Source of the DNA: Vesta saturnalis
Taxonomy: Eukaryota; Arthropoda; Insecta; Coleoptera; Lampyridae
Direction of reading: 5' to 3'
Length of the DNA stretch: 64,000 nt
NCBI GenBank assembly: GCA_036346205.1
Contig: JARFJB010000939.1
Location: forward strand, 1,039,001 to 1,103,000
Shown: positions 33,300 to 44,101 of the stretch, piece after piece
Numbering within the stretch: the stretch's first letter is position 1
Layout of the letters: every line of letters begins with the position of its first letter
Made by a program: the position numbers and the translations under genes
The notes under the pieces: generated by a model
The model's database searches: none
Told to the model about the DNA's origin: nothing
What the model saw: only the letters and a program-made list of their open reading frames with translations

Positions 33300-35340
33300 G
33301 TCATCACTTACTTTTTAGTACGGTGCCGAGATCAAAAAATTATCCCAAAATTTCTCTATGTTGAAAGAAATTTTAATAACAACCAAACTAATAGTATTTG
33401 TAGAAGAACTGAAAATGCTCTTCTGCATACATATTACTAGGATGTCATTGGATAAAACTGGTATAGGCTTTTATTTTTACATTTAGAAATTTCATCTATA
33501 TTAAATACAGAGGATTGGGATAAAATTGATTTATTAACTTTTAAATGTATGGAAATAAATTTTATCATCTCATCTAAACGTCAAAAAGTAAAATTTAATA
33601 AATTTTTCAAGCATCAATATAACAGACAACCTGTTATAAACCTTTCTGATCATATTTATTCAGATGATGCTATTGAAGCGCTTTGTAAGGGCGAACATTT
33701 TACGATAATACTAAGAGTAATACCTTTTGAAGATATAATTTCCAATGTTGAGGATCCTATTAAATATTTTGGTGCTGCGAATGAAACTAGATATGAAACC
33801 GTCAATATATTAATCTAAGGAAAACCTCTAAAGGGCAACTTATCCTATCGTCAGCGCCGTGCTTTATTTGATCCTCAACGTAATGAAAATATAATAATAT
33901 TACAATCAGATAAAGGTAATGCACCTATTATATTAAATATGAACGACTATAACATTCAAGTAGAACAACTGTTGGAACCACAGACGCATCCTGAACTAGC
34001 AAAAAATCCTACAAAAAAGTTTCTTTTGAAACCTCAAGAATTTTTTTAATTATCATCTATTCCTGAAGAAATAAAAAAGAAACTAACTAACTCTGAAGCA
34101 CTTTCAAGAAAACTATATGGTCTACCCAAATTCCATACGTGCAATTGGTTCTCCCCCATACATTCTTGCAAAACATTTTTATTACAACCTCATATAGATA
34201 ACACACCTATTATATTAAAAATTGTGCTGACTTCATTGAAAAAATACATAATTTCAAGATTGAAGAGGGTGATATAATGGTCAGTTTTGATGTTGTAGCA
34301 CTTAGTAAATAAGTCTCTCTAAAAGAAACTATTAAATGTATTGATCATATTTTTCCAATAGGTATAATTCTTTTTCAGCCTCATCACGATTTATTTTCAG
34401 TGGAATAATAAATTCTATGAACAACTTGATTGTGTAGCAATGGATAGCCCTCTTAGTCCTGTCAGCTAATTTTTTCATGGAAAAAATTGAAACATTAGCA
34501 TTACCAAATGCATCTAAACCACCTTTAGTTTGGTATAGATATATAGATGACACATTTATTATTTGGAGGCATAGAAAAGAAGCACTACATGAATTTTTAT
34601 AAATGGTATTCATGGGGAAGGAAACTAACGGAAGTTTACCATTTCTTGACATATGAATATCTAAAACTAACAATTCGCTGTCTTTTAAAGTTTAGTGAAA
34701 GTCGCTACACACTGATAGATATCATCATAAATTATCGAACCACTATCCACGTTAAAAAATTTATAATCAAGTGGTTAATAGATAAAGCAAAATGAATTTG
34801 TGATCCTGAATTTTTGAAAGATGAGTATAAATGTTTAACAAAATTACACAAGCTATTGGATAACCATAAAGAAAAACTAGTGCTTAATATTGGTACTGCG
34901 TTTCTTCATTTTATAACTAAAAATTCCGAATTAATCATGGCATTAGGACTGTTTTTAAACCTACAAGAAAAATTTAAGAACATTTAAGGTCACCTAACTG
35001 TGATATTCTGGAGTGTATAAGTTATCTTGTTCCTGTGGAAAAGTACACATTTGAACCACAAAATGTAGCTTTGATACAAAACGTAAAGAAAATATGAGAT
35101 TTTGTACAGTAGGTTAACTAGAGAAATCTGCAGTAGCTGAGCATGCTTTAAATAATTTAAATCATGACATTCAACTTGATAATATGGAGATTCTGTCAAG
35201 ACAAACTCATTGTTATGTTCGTTTACAACGTGAAGCTATTGCGATATACAAACATCCTAATAACTTCAATAGGCAAGAAGAAGGTCTCCGTTTAAATAGG
35301 TTTTGGAATCTTATAATTAAAAAAAGGCACACTGATACGT
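33300..35340 (+). pseudogene. Penelope-like reverse transcriptase with C-terminal region
   Basis: N-terminal PLE sequence starts near 33325 (KKLSQNFSML-like). KFNKFFKHQYNRQPV and IPFEDIISNVEDPI follow (33549-33818), then LQSDKGNAPIILNMNDYNI (about 33900), a VSFDVVAL block (about 34280), SPLSPV (about 34450) and the catalytic YIDD at 34540-34551 followed by TFIIWRH. Near 35100-35300 comes the endonuclease end with EKSAVAEHALNNLNHDIQL and QTHCYVRLQREAIA. At least six frameshifts or stops are present and the GIY-YIG core is largely lost from this unit. Confidence 0.8.
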
Positions 35341-35850
35341 CTTAATTTTAATTTTAGCTTTTGGTGTCTAGATTTTTTGCTCTTTTTTCCTACACCTTGA
35401 AGTAAATGCTTTCACAATTATATGTTAAGTTACCACAGCAATATAATAATTTAACATATGTTAAATTATTTGAAATTAAAATTAAAAATCATATTAATCG
35501 TACTACATTGTGTTTTCAGGTAACTATTAATCGTACTACATTGTGTTTTCAGGTAAAATTACAATTATTAACAAAAAACTATTTCTTTGTTAGATTTGAC
35601 TAGATCTTTAATTGGTATGTCAAGTTTCTATTTGTGAATACTTTTATCAATTTCAAATAAAGTTCTTCGCAACTTTGCACTTACATCGTAAATTGATAAA
35701 TTTGCTCTTTGATTATGATATTTTTGACTATTGGTCTCCGACAGTTAGAGGGTGTTCTGATTTGTCATCTTCAAGAAAGTTTAATAATATCTAATTATAT
35801 TAAGAATCTAGTTATTCTTTACTAAAATTAGATTCCATAGTTGGCTTTAA

Positions 35851-36212
35851 GGTAAGCACACCAGTTTAAAAAATCAATAAGTTTTGTTCTGTCAATTTAT
35901 TATTTAAAGGACTACAATATGCTGTATTATTATTAACAATATGTAATGTGTTTAGATGAATTGTGTACCTACAAATTAAAACTAAATCACTGGAGATACG
36001 TTCAGTCAAACAAAATTCAAAATATCTAGTATTTGGCACAGTAATGTTTGAGTATTTGACAAGGCATTATATTGTGAACATTTACATAATCGAGCTATTA
36101 GAATCAACCATGAGTATTAAGCGGACTTTCAAATTCATATTTCAGTGGTTCACCAGAGCCATATAGTTGTGGTACTGGCAAGACTTTGATAATCTGTGAA
36201 GCAGATACAACA
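35851..36212. other. Unassigned DNA between PLE and Tigger element
   Basis: Nothing recognised. The left terminus of the adjacent Tigger-like element should lie here or further left but no matching inverted repeat was found. Confidence 0.35.
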
Positions 36213-38237
36213 CTAACACTCTGGGTCATTCGCTTGAAATTTCTTTTTATCATTTGATACCGCCCTCAGTGCAACCACTTCTCCATCTTCAGAAACTGTT
36301 TGAATGATGCACACATATATAAAACACTTTTTCATTCCATGAAAATTAACCAAGATAGAATCATTTTTATAAATTTGATCTTCCCCCTCTTCTTCTGTCC
36401 CCAACAACTGTTGGTCTGGCAGGCTTATGTCATCTAAACTGTCACCTGATTCTTACCATTCTTCTTCATTGTCGCTGCTACTTGATTCACTGATTTTCTT
36501 TTTTTTTTTGCTTTTGTGGGCTTTCTTTTTCTTTCCTCAGCTTTGTATTTTTTGGCGCTCATTTGTAATTCAGCCTTTAATGTTCGTGCATTTGCTTGTT
36601 CTATTTTATCCCTTTCCTTCACATTCTTCGCTTCGTTTTTTTCATAATATAACTGTCACTGTCTCGAACTGACTACACTCGGCACTTTCTCTTTTGCCTT
36701 GTTTTTTGAAAATTGAGGTCAGAATAAAGCACGCTTGAAAGGTGAAGGCGCGATTTTACCGTCTAACGCTATCATTTTTCTGGTTTCAACAGCCTGTGAA
36801 TTTGCAATTTCTCGATTAGTATTTTCCGTGTCAATTTCCACGTTAGACCTCACTTTTTCGGCATCTTTAGTAAGTATTATTTGTTGGTACATCATTACCT
36901 TTTTTGTTGGAGTCACATGCTGAATTACGCCAACATTGTCAATAGCTTCTTTTTCATCGGTATTTATATTAGTTGTAAGGTGATCAATGAAACCTTCAGT
37001 TTCGTTTTCAATTAGGATGGTATTTGCATTTTGATTTTCATTTTCATATATTTAATTATTTTCATTCTCTTCGTCCTTAGACTCGTTACTATTTTTCTGT
37101 TACAACAAGAATAGAGACAAATCCTGGTTGCCTCCTTCCCATTCATCCAAAGTGTTTCGGAATTCGCTTAGCTTATCTTTCCCTGTATACCTCTCCAAAA
37201 CAATAAGACACTGCATGGTTTTACCAAGTGAATCTGTGCGCTTTGCCCCGTTTTCGTTTCTGAAGGAAGAGATCAACGGCTTGTGGATTCCAGGGAACAA
37301 GTTCAAATTTACGAAATCCATTTTTCAAAGTTTCTTGTATTAAAGGTGAAAAATGTATTTTTTTTAATGCTGGCTGATTTAAATGATCAATCCTCCACTG
37401 GTGTACTTTTCTTTTCCAACCTTCCTTCAGCACTCTAAAGACAGCCACATCTATTAGTTGGAGAAGGTGAGTTGAATTCGGAAACGGTGCCACAGGGATA
37501 ATTCCATGTTCGTCACAAAATTTGCTGGTGTGAAGCGTTAGATGTGATACATGACCGTCGATAAAAAAAATGACAGGTAGTGGAATTTTTTGCTTGATAA
37601 CCCATGGATGAAAACATATGTAATGATTTCAAAAAAGAGTGGGCCCGTCATTCACCCACTTTCTGACTTTTCTATGCCCCAGTGACCTGGCACATTACTA
37701 GCAAGAAGATGAGTTCAGAAAGAAGGCACTTCCATCCATATTAAACACTCTAGTTGGGTCTTGAAGAATTTCAAAATACTGATTTTCCATCAAGTATTTC
37801 TGAACCTCTTGAAACCACTTCAAAAGAGTTTCCTTTCTCACTGCTGTTAGTCCAATTTTGAGCAACTCTGATGCTTATATTAGAATTTCGTTTCAAGAAG
37901 GCATTAAACCACGTTCGTCCTGGGTGGTCGTTTTTAAATGGATTATTACGTTGAAGCTCTTTAATTAGATGTTGTACACTGTCTAGCATTCCTCTTCTTC
38001 TCAGAGGAAATCCCGCTTTAGACATTTTTACAACCCACTCGGCTAGAAGAGATTTTTCATCTTTACTTAGAATTTTCTCGGCCCATTCGACGATGTCGGG
38101 GAGTTTTTCCTTTTACTTTATACATTAAGGTAATGCGCGGTGCAGAGTACTGTTTCTCTGCCAGCTAACACATCTCGAGTGGCGTTTTTCATTTGCTCCT
38201 CGGTGTAATTAAGCATTCTTCCTTTTACAGGAGACAT
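36213..38237 (-). pseudogene. Tigger/pogo-type (DDE_1) transposase, frameshifted
   Basis: The start at 38237 reads MSPVKGRMLNYTEEQMKNAT, the N-terminal pipsqueak/CENP-B-like HTH, with an early stop near 38120. The second HTH is LLAEWVV and MSKAGFPLRRRGMLDSVQHL and NDHPGRTWFNAFLKRN (37771-38040). The catalytic part has D in VFNMDGSAFF (about 37740), D in FFIDGHVSH (about 37555) and D in LLQLIDVAVFR (about 37450), with 35 residues between the last two. Part of the core between the first two D is lost. The C-terminal tail (NPQAVDLF, APSPFKRALF, lysine-rich KAEERKRKPTKAKKKRK) ends at 36213. Domain order is that of Tigger/jerky-like elements. Confidence 0.8.
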
Positions 38238-38403
38238 ATTGGTTCTTGTAAAATATATTAATATTTTACACTGTTAACAAAGTACCGGGTGTTTATAAAC
38301 ATGTGTGATCTTTAGATTTTACAAGGTACTTACCGCTTATTGAAACAAGAACTGAGCGAGTTAACACATCAGTGATCTAAAATGTTTATGGTCATATTTT
38401 GGG

Positions 38404-38449
38404 GTGTCAAGTACTGGGTGTTTATAAATAAACACCCAGTACGTGACAC
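38404..38449. repeat. 46-bp near-perfect palindrome (abutting transposon ends?)
   Basis: GTGTCAAGTACTGGGTGTTT... is mirrored by ...AAACACCCAGTACGTGACAC with 2 bases between arms and one mismatch in 22. The right arm read inwards from a TA (38452-38453) gives CAGTGTCACGTACTGGGTG, a plausible Tigger/pogo-type terminus, so this could be the 5' end of the neighbouring Tigger element. A related copy, GTACCGGGTGTTTATAAAC, is at 38283-38301. Confidence 0.7.
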
Positions 38450-38945
38450 TGTATTGCATCAACAGTTGACATGGGTGTCAACTACTAAAAATATGTGTTT
38501 TAAATTTAAATCTTGTTCAACTACTGCAGTACGAGATGCTGTTTTATCACTAAAGACAATAAAATCTAAAGATTTTTTGGTCTTTGTTCATACATTTTAA
38601 AACGTAACCTATCAACTTTAATTAACCCATTAACTAAATCAATTAATCTATGTATTAGTGGAGCAGTGTTTCCTGACAAACTGAAAATTGTATTTGTATT
38701 AACTTAACTAAAGAAAAGGTGATTGCAACAATACCTCTAATTAGCGACCTATTGCTATATTACCCGTTTTTTTCTAAGGTTCTTGAGAAGCTACTAGTAA
38801 ATCAAAAAATCAAATAGTTCATTACTTTGAAACAAACAATCTGTTTAACAAAAGACAGTTTGGTTTCCGTAAAAGTAAAACTACCACAGATGCAATTTGC
38901 GAATTTGAGCATTTATTAAATAATGCATTTTACAATTTAGAAGAT
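38430..38945 (+). pseudogene. Jockey-like LINE reverse transcriptase fragment
   Basis: SCSTTAVRDAVLSLKTIKSK (38515-38575) and LTKSINLCISGAVFPDKLKI (38625-38685) lead into the palm entry FSKVLEKLLVNQ (about 38770-38805), YFETNNLFNKRQFGFRKSKT (38822-38883) and TDAICEFEHLLNNAF. These are RT fingers/palm motifs of Jockey-type non-LTR elements. Frameshifts occur near 38590, 38715 and 38812. The endonuclease and catalytic YADD box are missing. Confidence 0.75.
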
Positions 38946-39011
38946 TATTTTTATTCTGATTTTACATGTTACATATGATAGTAATAAGTATAACAAATAA
39001 AAATTTAACGA

Positions 39012-39400
39012 TTTGGATTTAAACATTAAAACGGTATGTTTGCACCTCAGTTAAGCAAGCTACATTGCTTACGAAACTTACTGTAGGCTGAATTTTATAG
39101 GTTAAATAATTAAAATACAACAAAAATTGAGAAAGTTGTACATTAATACCACAGGCATTTGGATTTAAACATTAAAACGGTATGTTTGCACCTCGGTTTA
39201 GCTCAGCAAGGTAACATTGCTTACGAAACTTACTGTAGGTTGAGGACTCATGTATTTTATTAGGTTGTGAGGGAGGCAGGGATATATTCACAGCTGTAGT
39301 TACTCAGCATTTGATTTGTTAGACGCCACTGAATTTTATAGGTTAAATAATTAAAATACAACAAAAATTGAGAAAGTTATACATTAATACCACAGGTAAT
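39012..39400. repeat. Tandem duplication next to repeat copy B
   Basis: 39012-39158 is repeated at 39159-39400 (GGATTTAAACATTAAAACGG ... ACATTAATACCACAGG). The first unit lacks about 95 bp (GGACTCATG... to GACGCCA...) present in the second. Confidence 0.75.
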
Positions 39401-40432
39401 CTGAATAACACGAAACAGCTGTATTTATTTGTATATTTAATAAAACAAAATAATGTCTGGTTAATTTCAGCATACTACTCGTAAAGCTTTATGGTATTGA
39501 CTAATTTCTAAATTCAACACAACTAAACAAACATATATAATTTATGTTTACGTAGAATTCAAAATCAAAAATGATCAACACTGTATACCTTTAATAATGT
39601 CTACTTCACCTATGTCAACAACCATTACAGTTACAAGGTTATGCACTTAAATATTTTTATCGTAGAAACCGAAGTCAGCCGTTTCTTTTCATTATACCCG
39701 TATCAAAACAACACTATACTGAATTGTTATTTACTCAAAACGTACTTTGCATTAAAAGAATACGTACTTACATTTTCTTGTACTCAAATAAATATAAGTA
39801 TTAACATTTTGAAACGAATAGCAGTTTGAGAACTTCATTTCTTTTCAATAGGATAAACATACTGTATGATTAGGTATTATTGTCTTCATTAACGTACAAA
39901 TAACATAAACGAATTGTAGACCAGACCAACAGCATGCGGTAATGATACAAAAGTATCGCCATTTTCAGTTCTTCAAGATACAAAATTGCATTATCATACA
40001 CGCCATTAATAATAATAACTTCGTGACGTCATCAACTACGCTTCCTATATCATCAATTACACGATACGAAATTCATTATCATATTGGATGTTTCTTAATA
40101 AATGAGAATTTTCCCAATGCCAGGGGCTTTCCTATTAAATATAATACATACCAAAATGTAATCAAAAGCCGTTACATACCTTATACAAGGGAATAAAACT
40201 TAAAAATGTATAACGTACTGCATTACAAGGTAGATAGAACGGAAATTAAGTTCAGTTCGCGTTTGCGCAAAGAACAAAATTGATGTGGCTAAAATAGCCC
40301 TTATAGACCATAACACTAGGTACAGGGACGTTCGTAATTATGTACACTAAAGAGAAAATATCGACATATACCAAAATTTAATTATTGAAAGAAATGCGTT
40401 AAAATACCAAGAATTAGCATGTTACAGTCTTG
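39195..40432. repeat. 1.2 kb dispersed repeat (copy B)
   Basis: Paralog of the segment inserted in the Polinton ATPase (23611-24700), in the same orientation. It is the better guide to the element's length because it lies outside other genes. No coding capacity is apparent. The right edge falls after CCAAGAATTAGCATGTTACA. Confidence 0.75.
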
Positions 40433-40638
40433 ACTTGCATAAATACAACTTTGTATGATAACACCAAATATACTATTATTATTATATAGATAGTACTTTG
40501 CATGATAAAGAAAAGGATGACACGTATTACATTTATCAAATTATAGTTTAACCCCGTAATTGACAGTGACGTCAAGCACTGAAAAATTTTAAGAAATATG
40601 TTTTAGTGATTGACACCCGATGTTTATCGCTTAACCTA

Positions 40639-41629
40639 CAGGGTGTCCCACCGGGAAGGGCCGCGATCGATATATGGAAAAGTACGTATAGGGTGATTTT
40701 GAAAATTTGGTTTTTTATAAAGGTCAATGGGCCTTTTCAAAATATTTTCACGTTTCTGGTTCTTCCGGTATAACCGGAAGTCGACACCAACTTGCTTATT
40801 TTAAATGGAATACCCTGTATATTTTTGCAGTTTCGGATTCTACGTTAAATTTTAAGTCAACTTTGTGTAAAGTTGTCTATATTTAAATTCCTTTATTTTC
40901 GAGATATTTCCATTTTTAAGAAAAAAATGATAATTACAGCACCATATTAAAAATGTTAAATCTTGGACAGTGGATGACTTTTAATTACAATATTTGCAAC
41001 AGTAATGGTTTAGACATCGCTACATCTGAAAATGATTGCATAATGTCTGAAGAACATACAGGCCCTCAACATTTGTAAGCCAATTTCAAAAGTTAAGAAG
41101 TTACAAAACTTCATTTTTTCAAATAGAACACCCTGTATATTTGTGTATTTTTGGATTCTACGTTCAATTTTAAGTCAACTTTGTGTAGTTGTCTATACCT
41201 AAATTCATTTCACCAACTGCGCCACCAAGGTTCAAGCAGTTGGTAGCGCGGTACTCTAGCAAAGTACAGGTCGTAGGTTCGAATCCTACTCGAGGTAAAC
41301 TTTTTATTTATGTATTTAATAAAATTAATAATAATTTTTAATTACATATTTACCTTTGAACTTATTCGTTCATAACAAAAACTTATAATAACTTTATGCA
41401 AAGTTGACTTGAAATTCAACGTAAAATCCAAAACTGCAAAAAATTACAGGGCGTTCCATTTAAAATAAGCAAGTTGGCGTCGACATCCGGTTATACCAGA
41501 AGTGCAAGAAACGTGAAATATTTTAAAAAGGTAGGCCTCAGTGACCTTTGGAAATAACCAAATTTTCAAAATCACCCTACACGTACTTTTCGATGTATCG
41601 AGCGCAGCGCTTCCTGGTGGGACACACTG
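40639..41629. mobile_element. Mariner-type non-autonomous element (991 bp) with about 270-bp TIRs
   Basis: It begins CAGGGTGTCCCACC and ends GGTGGGACACACTG, flanked by TA on both sides (40637-40638 and 41630-41631). The arms are long inverted repeats sharing GTGATTTTGAAAATTTGG, CCGGTATAACCGGAAGTC and TTTTAAGTCAACTTTG. The left part is partly duplicated internally (40803-40900 and 41132-41210). There is no transposase gene. A SINE lies inside the right half. Confidence 0.8.
41233..41346 (+). mobile_element. tRNA-derived SINE, copy 2
   Basis: The tRNA-like head has GCAGTTGGTAGCGCGG as A box, an anticodon-like arm GTACTCTAGCAAAGTAC (loop CTAGCAA) and a perfect B box GGTTCGAATCC (41276-41286), followed by the same AT-rich tail as copy 1. 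The 5' acceptor part is altered. It is inserted in the mariner-type element at 40639-41629, so it is younger than it. Confidence 0.75.
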
Positions 41630-41887
41630 TATAACTGCTAGTGTTTCAACAGGACGTATCTATATCAACATATCTTGTTGCCTATTATATACAAAACTTA
41701 ATTTGATAAAAAAAAAATTATAACAATCAACTTAATTCTTAATAATTGTTGATAGAAATCATCGAATTGTACATAATTTGCTGACAGCTTCTTCAAGAAT
41801 TACCCGCCAAAAGTCAACTAAGCACGTGGGCGTGGCATCTTCATAGTTCCTATGCTGTGTCCTAGATGGGCCACCAGCGATGTCTGA

Positions 41888-42787
41888 AGTAAAGTCACTA
41901 GATAACATAAAGTACCGCATTCGCCCTCCATTTTCGGGCAAAATTGGCGCGGGAAATTTAAAATCTTGTTTTTTATTATTTTTCTTTCAAGTGGGTCAGC
42001 GGTGGTGACCCAATATCATAATTTTTTAAGTATATTTGTAATCTCAGTGATTCATTATCTGCGTCCGTTTGAGAATCCTGTTATTTTATAATAATAATCA
42101 TAAATTTAGTGTGAAATTTCCTTGAAAAAACTTTACATGTACCTAATGAAACTAATAAAAAAATGGGTTAATTTTAACTGTTAGAAACCTAAGTTTCAAA
42201 ATGATTATGGTTAGGGTTGAGTTAATATTAGAAGTATCAACTAGGAGATTAAAACACCGCGTTTAAATTTTATGTTTTATTTTTTTTATTGCAGCTCGCA
42301 TAGCGGTTGATCTACTACTTAATGGATTCATTGGGTTACAATTTTGGTTTCTGTTATTCAGTACAAAATATAACACATTTCACAAAAATTTTGCAATACT
42401 TTAAGGTTGTCAAACTTTTTTTGAAATTAACTGTAGAAACTTTTCAATGGTTATTAAATTTTTCAATATGCTATTTTCCTAATTTCTAAATAATCTCTCC
42501 ACTTCCATAATTTACCTGAAAAGATCTTTGGAAGGATATTGCAAGCGATTTCATTTCGTTTAAATTCTTTGAATAAAGTAAATTTATTTTTATTGTTTTT
42601 ACACACAAAAAACGAACCACAATTACATATTTTCAACATAACGCGTATTAAAACAAAATTCCAACCAACCAATCAGATACAACAAAATGTGAAAAAAATC
42701 GCCATTTTGGGGCAATAATACTATTATCTCTCTCTTACTCATTGGCCTTATGGATTGCGGTACTTTATATTATCTAGTGACTTTAGT
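41888..42787. repeat. Inverted repeat pair, about 32-bp arms, 900 bp span
   Basis: AGTAAAGTCACTAGATAACA followed by TAAAGTACCGCA (41888-41919) is mirrored at 42756-42787 with two or three differences. The interior has no recognisable gene. It may be a MITE whose outer ends have decayed. Confidence 0.5.
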
Positions 42788-42949
42788 GTGAAGGACGATG
42801 TCGCCGCGAAATGCACTGTCTGTCTTATTTTAGGGAATAAACTGTTGTAGGTGCCAATTACTGGTGATATGTCAACTACCTTATTTTATTTACCTTTTAA
42901 GTTTATCAAACTGTTATATTAATAGTAGGCTTTGAGTTATAAATATAAA

Positions 42950-43010
42950 ATAAATATACGCCATTTAAAAACCCAAAAGCTAAGTATTTTAATATTTGGG
43001 TTTAAAATTA
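42950..43010 (-). repeat. Penelope terminal segment fragment
   Basis: The stretch with ACGCCATTTAAAAACCCAAAAGCTAAGTATTTTAAT matches the PLE terminal segment seen inverted at 4085-4125 and 32065-32095 and directly at 14030-14066. Confidence 0.65.
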
Positions 43011-44101
43011 TGTTCTTGAAGATACTCGTACACGTTAATAAAGACATAAAATTTAACCTTTAATATTATAATTTTTTTTACACAAACTTTCATAAATAAC
43101 CGAACCTTAAAGTGGTTAAACTAAATCAAAATTATAAGTAAATAAATGTTTAAGAACCCTTTAGTTCGTATTCGAATAATTAACCTTTTGTACTCTGGTT
43201 ATTTACGCTCGTAATTTATTTTGTCCCAGTTACTTACTGTACGCATTCTATTAAAAATTATTGACATAGCCAAAAATGAAAAAAATATGTTAATGAACAC
43301 ATGGTGAGAGATGATTGCTAAGTGATATTTTAAGCCGACATCCTTCTTTAATGAGTGTATTTGTTGGAGGTCTATTTTTGTGCTGCATATGTGCAAAAAA
43401 ATCATGGTTAGTATTTTCGCTTTAGCGCCACACGAGGATTTATATTATGTTCTTTACAATGTTGTAACAGAGCGATGTATTTTCACCTTATGGTTTTAAC
43501 CTTAATTACTTTATAAGTGTCATTTAAATCGTAACCTCAAATGTTATTAACAATATCCTTCGGTAAAATCTATTCTTTTTTGTATGAAGCATGATTTCAA
43601 ATCAGAACAAAACTCATTGTCATGTTGGAAAAAATGGCGAACGTTTTTTTAACGATGAGGTTACATGAAGTTTTCACTTAAAGAAACACTGTGTTATTGA
43701 TTCTATGACAGACTATCTTACCACAGAATAAACTCCTTATTCTGTGATCTTACTTTGTTTTTGTACTTTTGCATAAAATAATAATTTTGGGATTACTATA
43801 ATCTTTTTTGAGTGACGCGTCAATAAAAAGGATTGATAAAATTTGAAATATGGGATCACGAACTATGCATTATCGGTATCAATGATTTGTTTAAAGTTAG
43901 TTTGGTTCATTTTTTCCAGTTACATAAAAATATATTTATACACGATTGTGTAAAAAAAATAAATGAAGGAACTCCGTTCTCTACACCGATAGTAACTACA
44001 CAAATCAACCCTTTAAAACCGCTAATTTGCCTTTTATGTAATTTTGCTGAATACACATTCAAAAACATCTGTTGAGTGCAATAAAAAAAATTTGGGTCAA
44101 C
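43011..44101. other. Unassigned AT-rich DNA
   Basis: Short frames at 43199-43405 and 43833-44075 show no known domain. No RNA gene was seen. Confidence 0.4.

Larger units (their letters stand above)
31990..35850. mobile_element. Penelope-like element copy 2 with inverted terminal segments
   Basis: A plus-strand RT/endonuclease unit (33300-35340) is preceded by an inverted partial copy (33180 back to about 31990) that contains the GIY-YIG end and terminal noncoding segment, and is followed by the same terminal segment in plus orientation (to about 35848). The outer parts mirror each other: AAAGAATAACTAGATCC at 32276-32292 versus its complement at 35803-35819. This matches the known pseudo-LTR architecture of PLEs. 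It preserves the uninterrupted target site of the 4230-10806 transposon at about 32207-32222. Confidence 0.75.
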
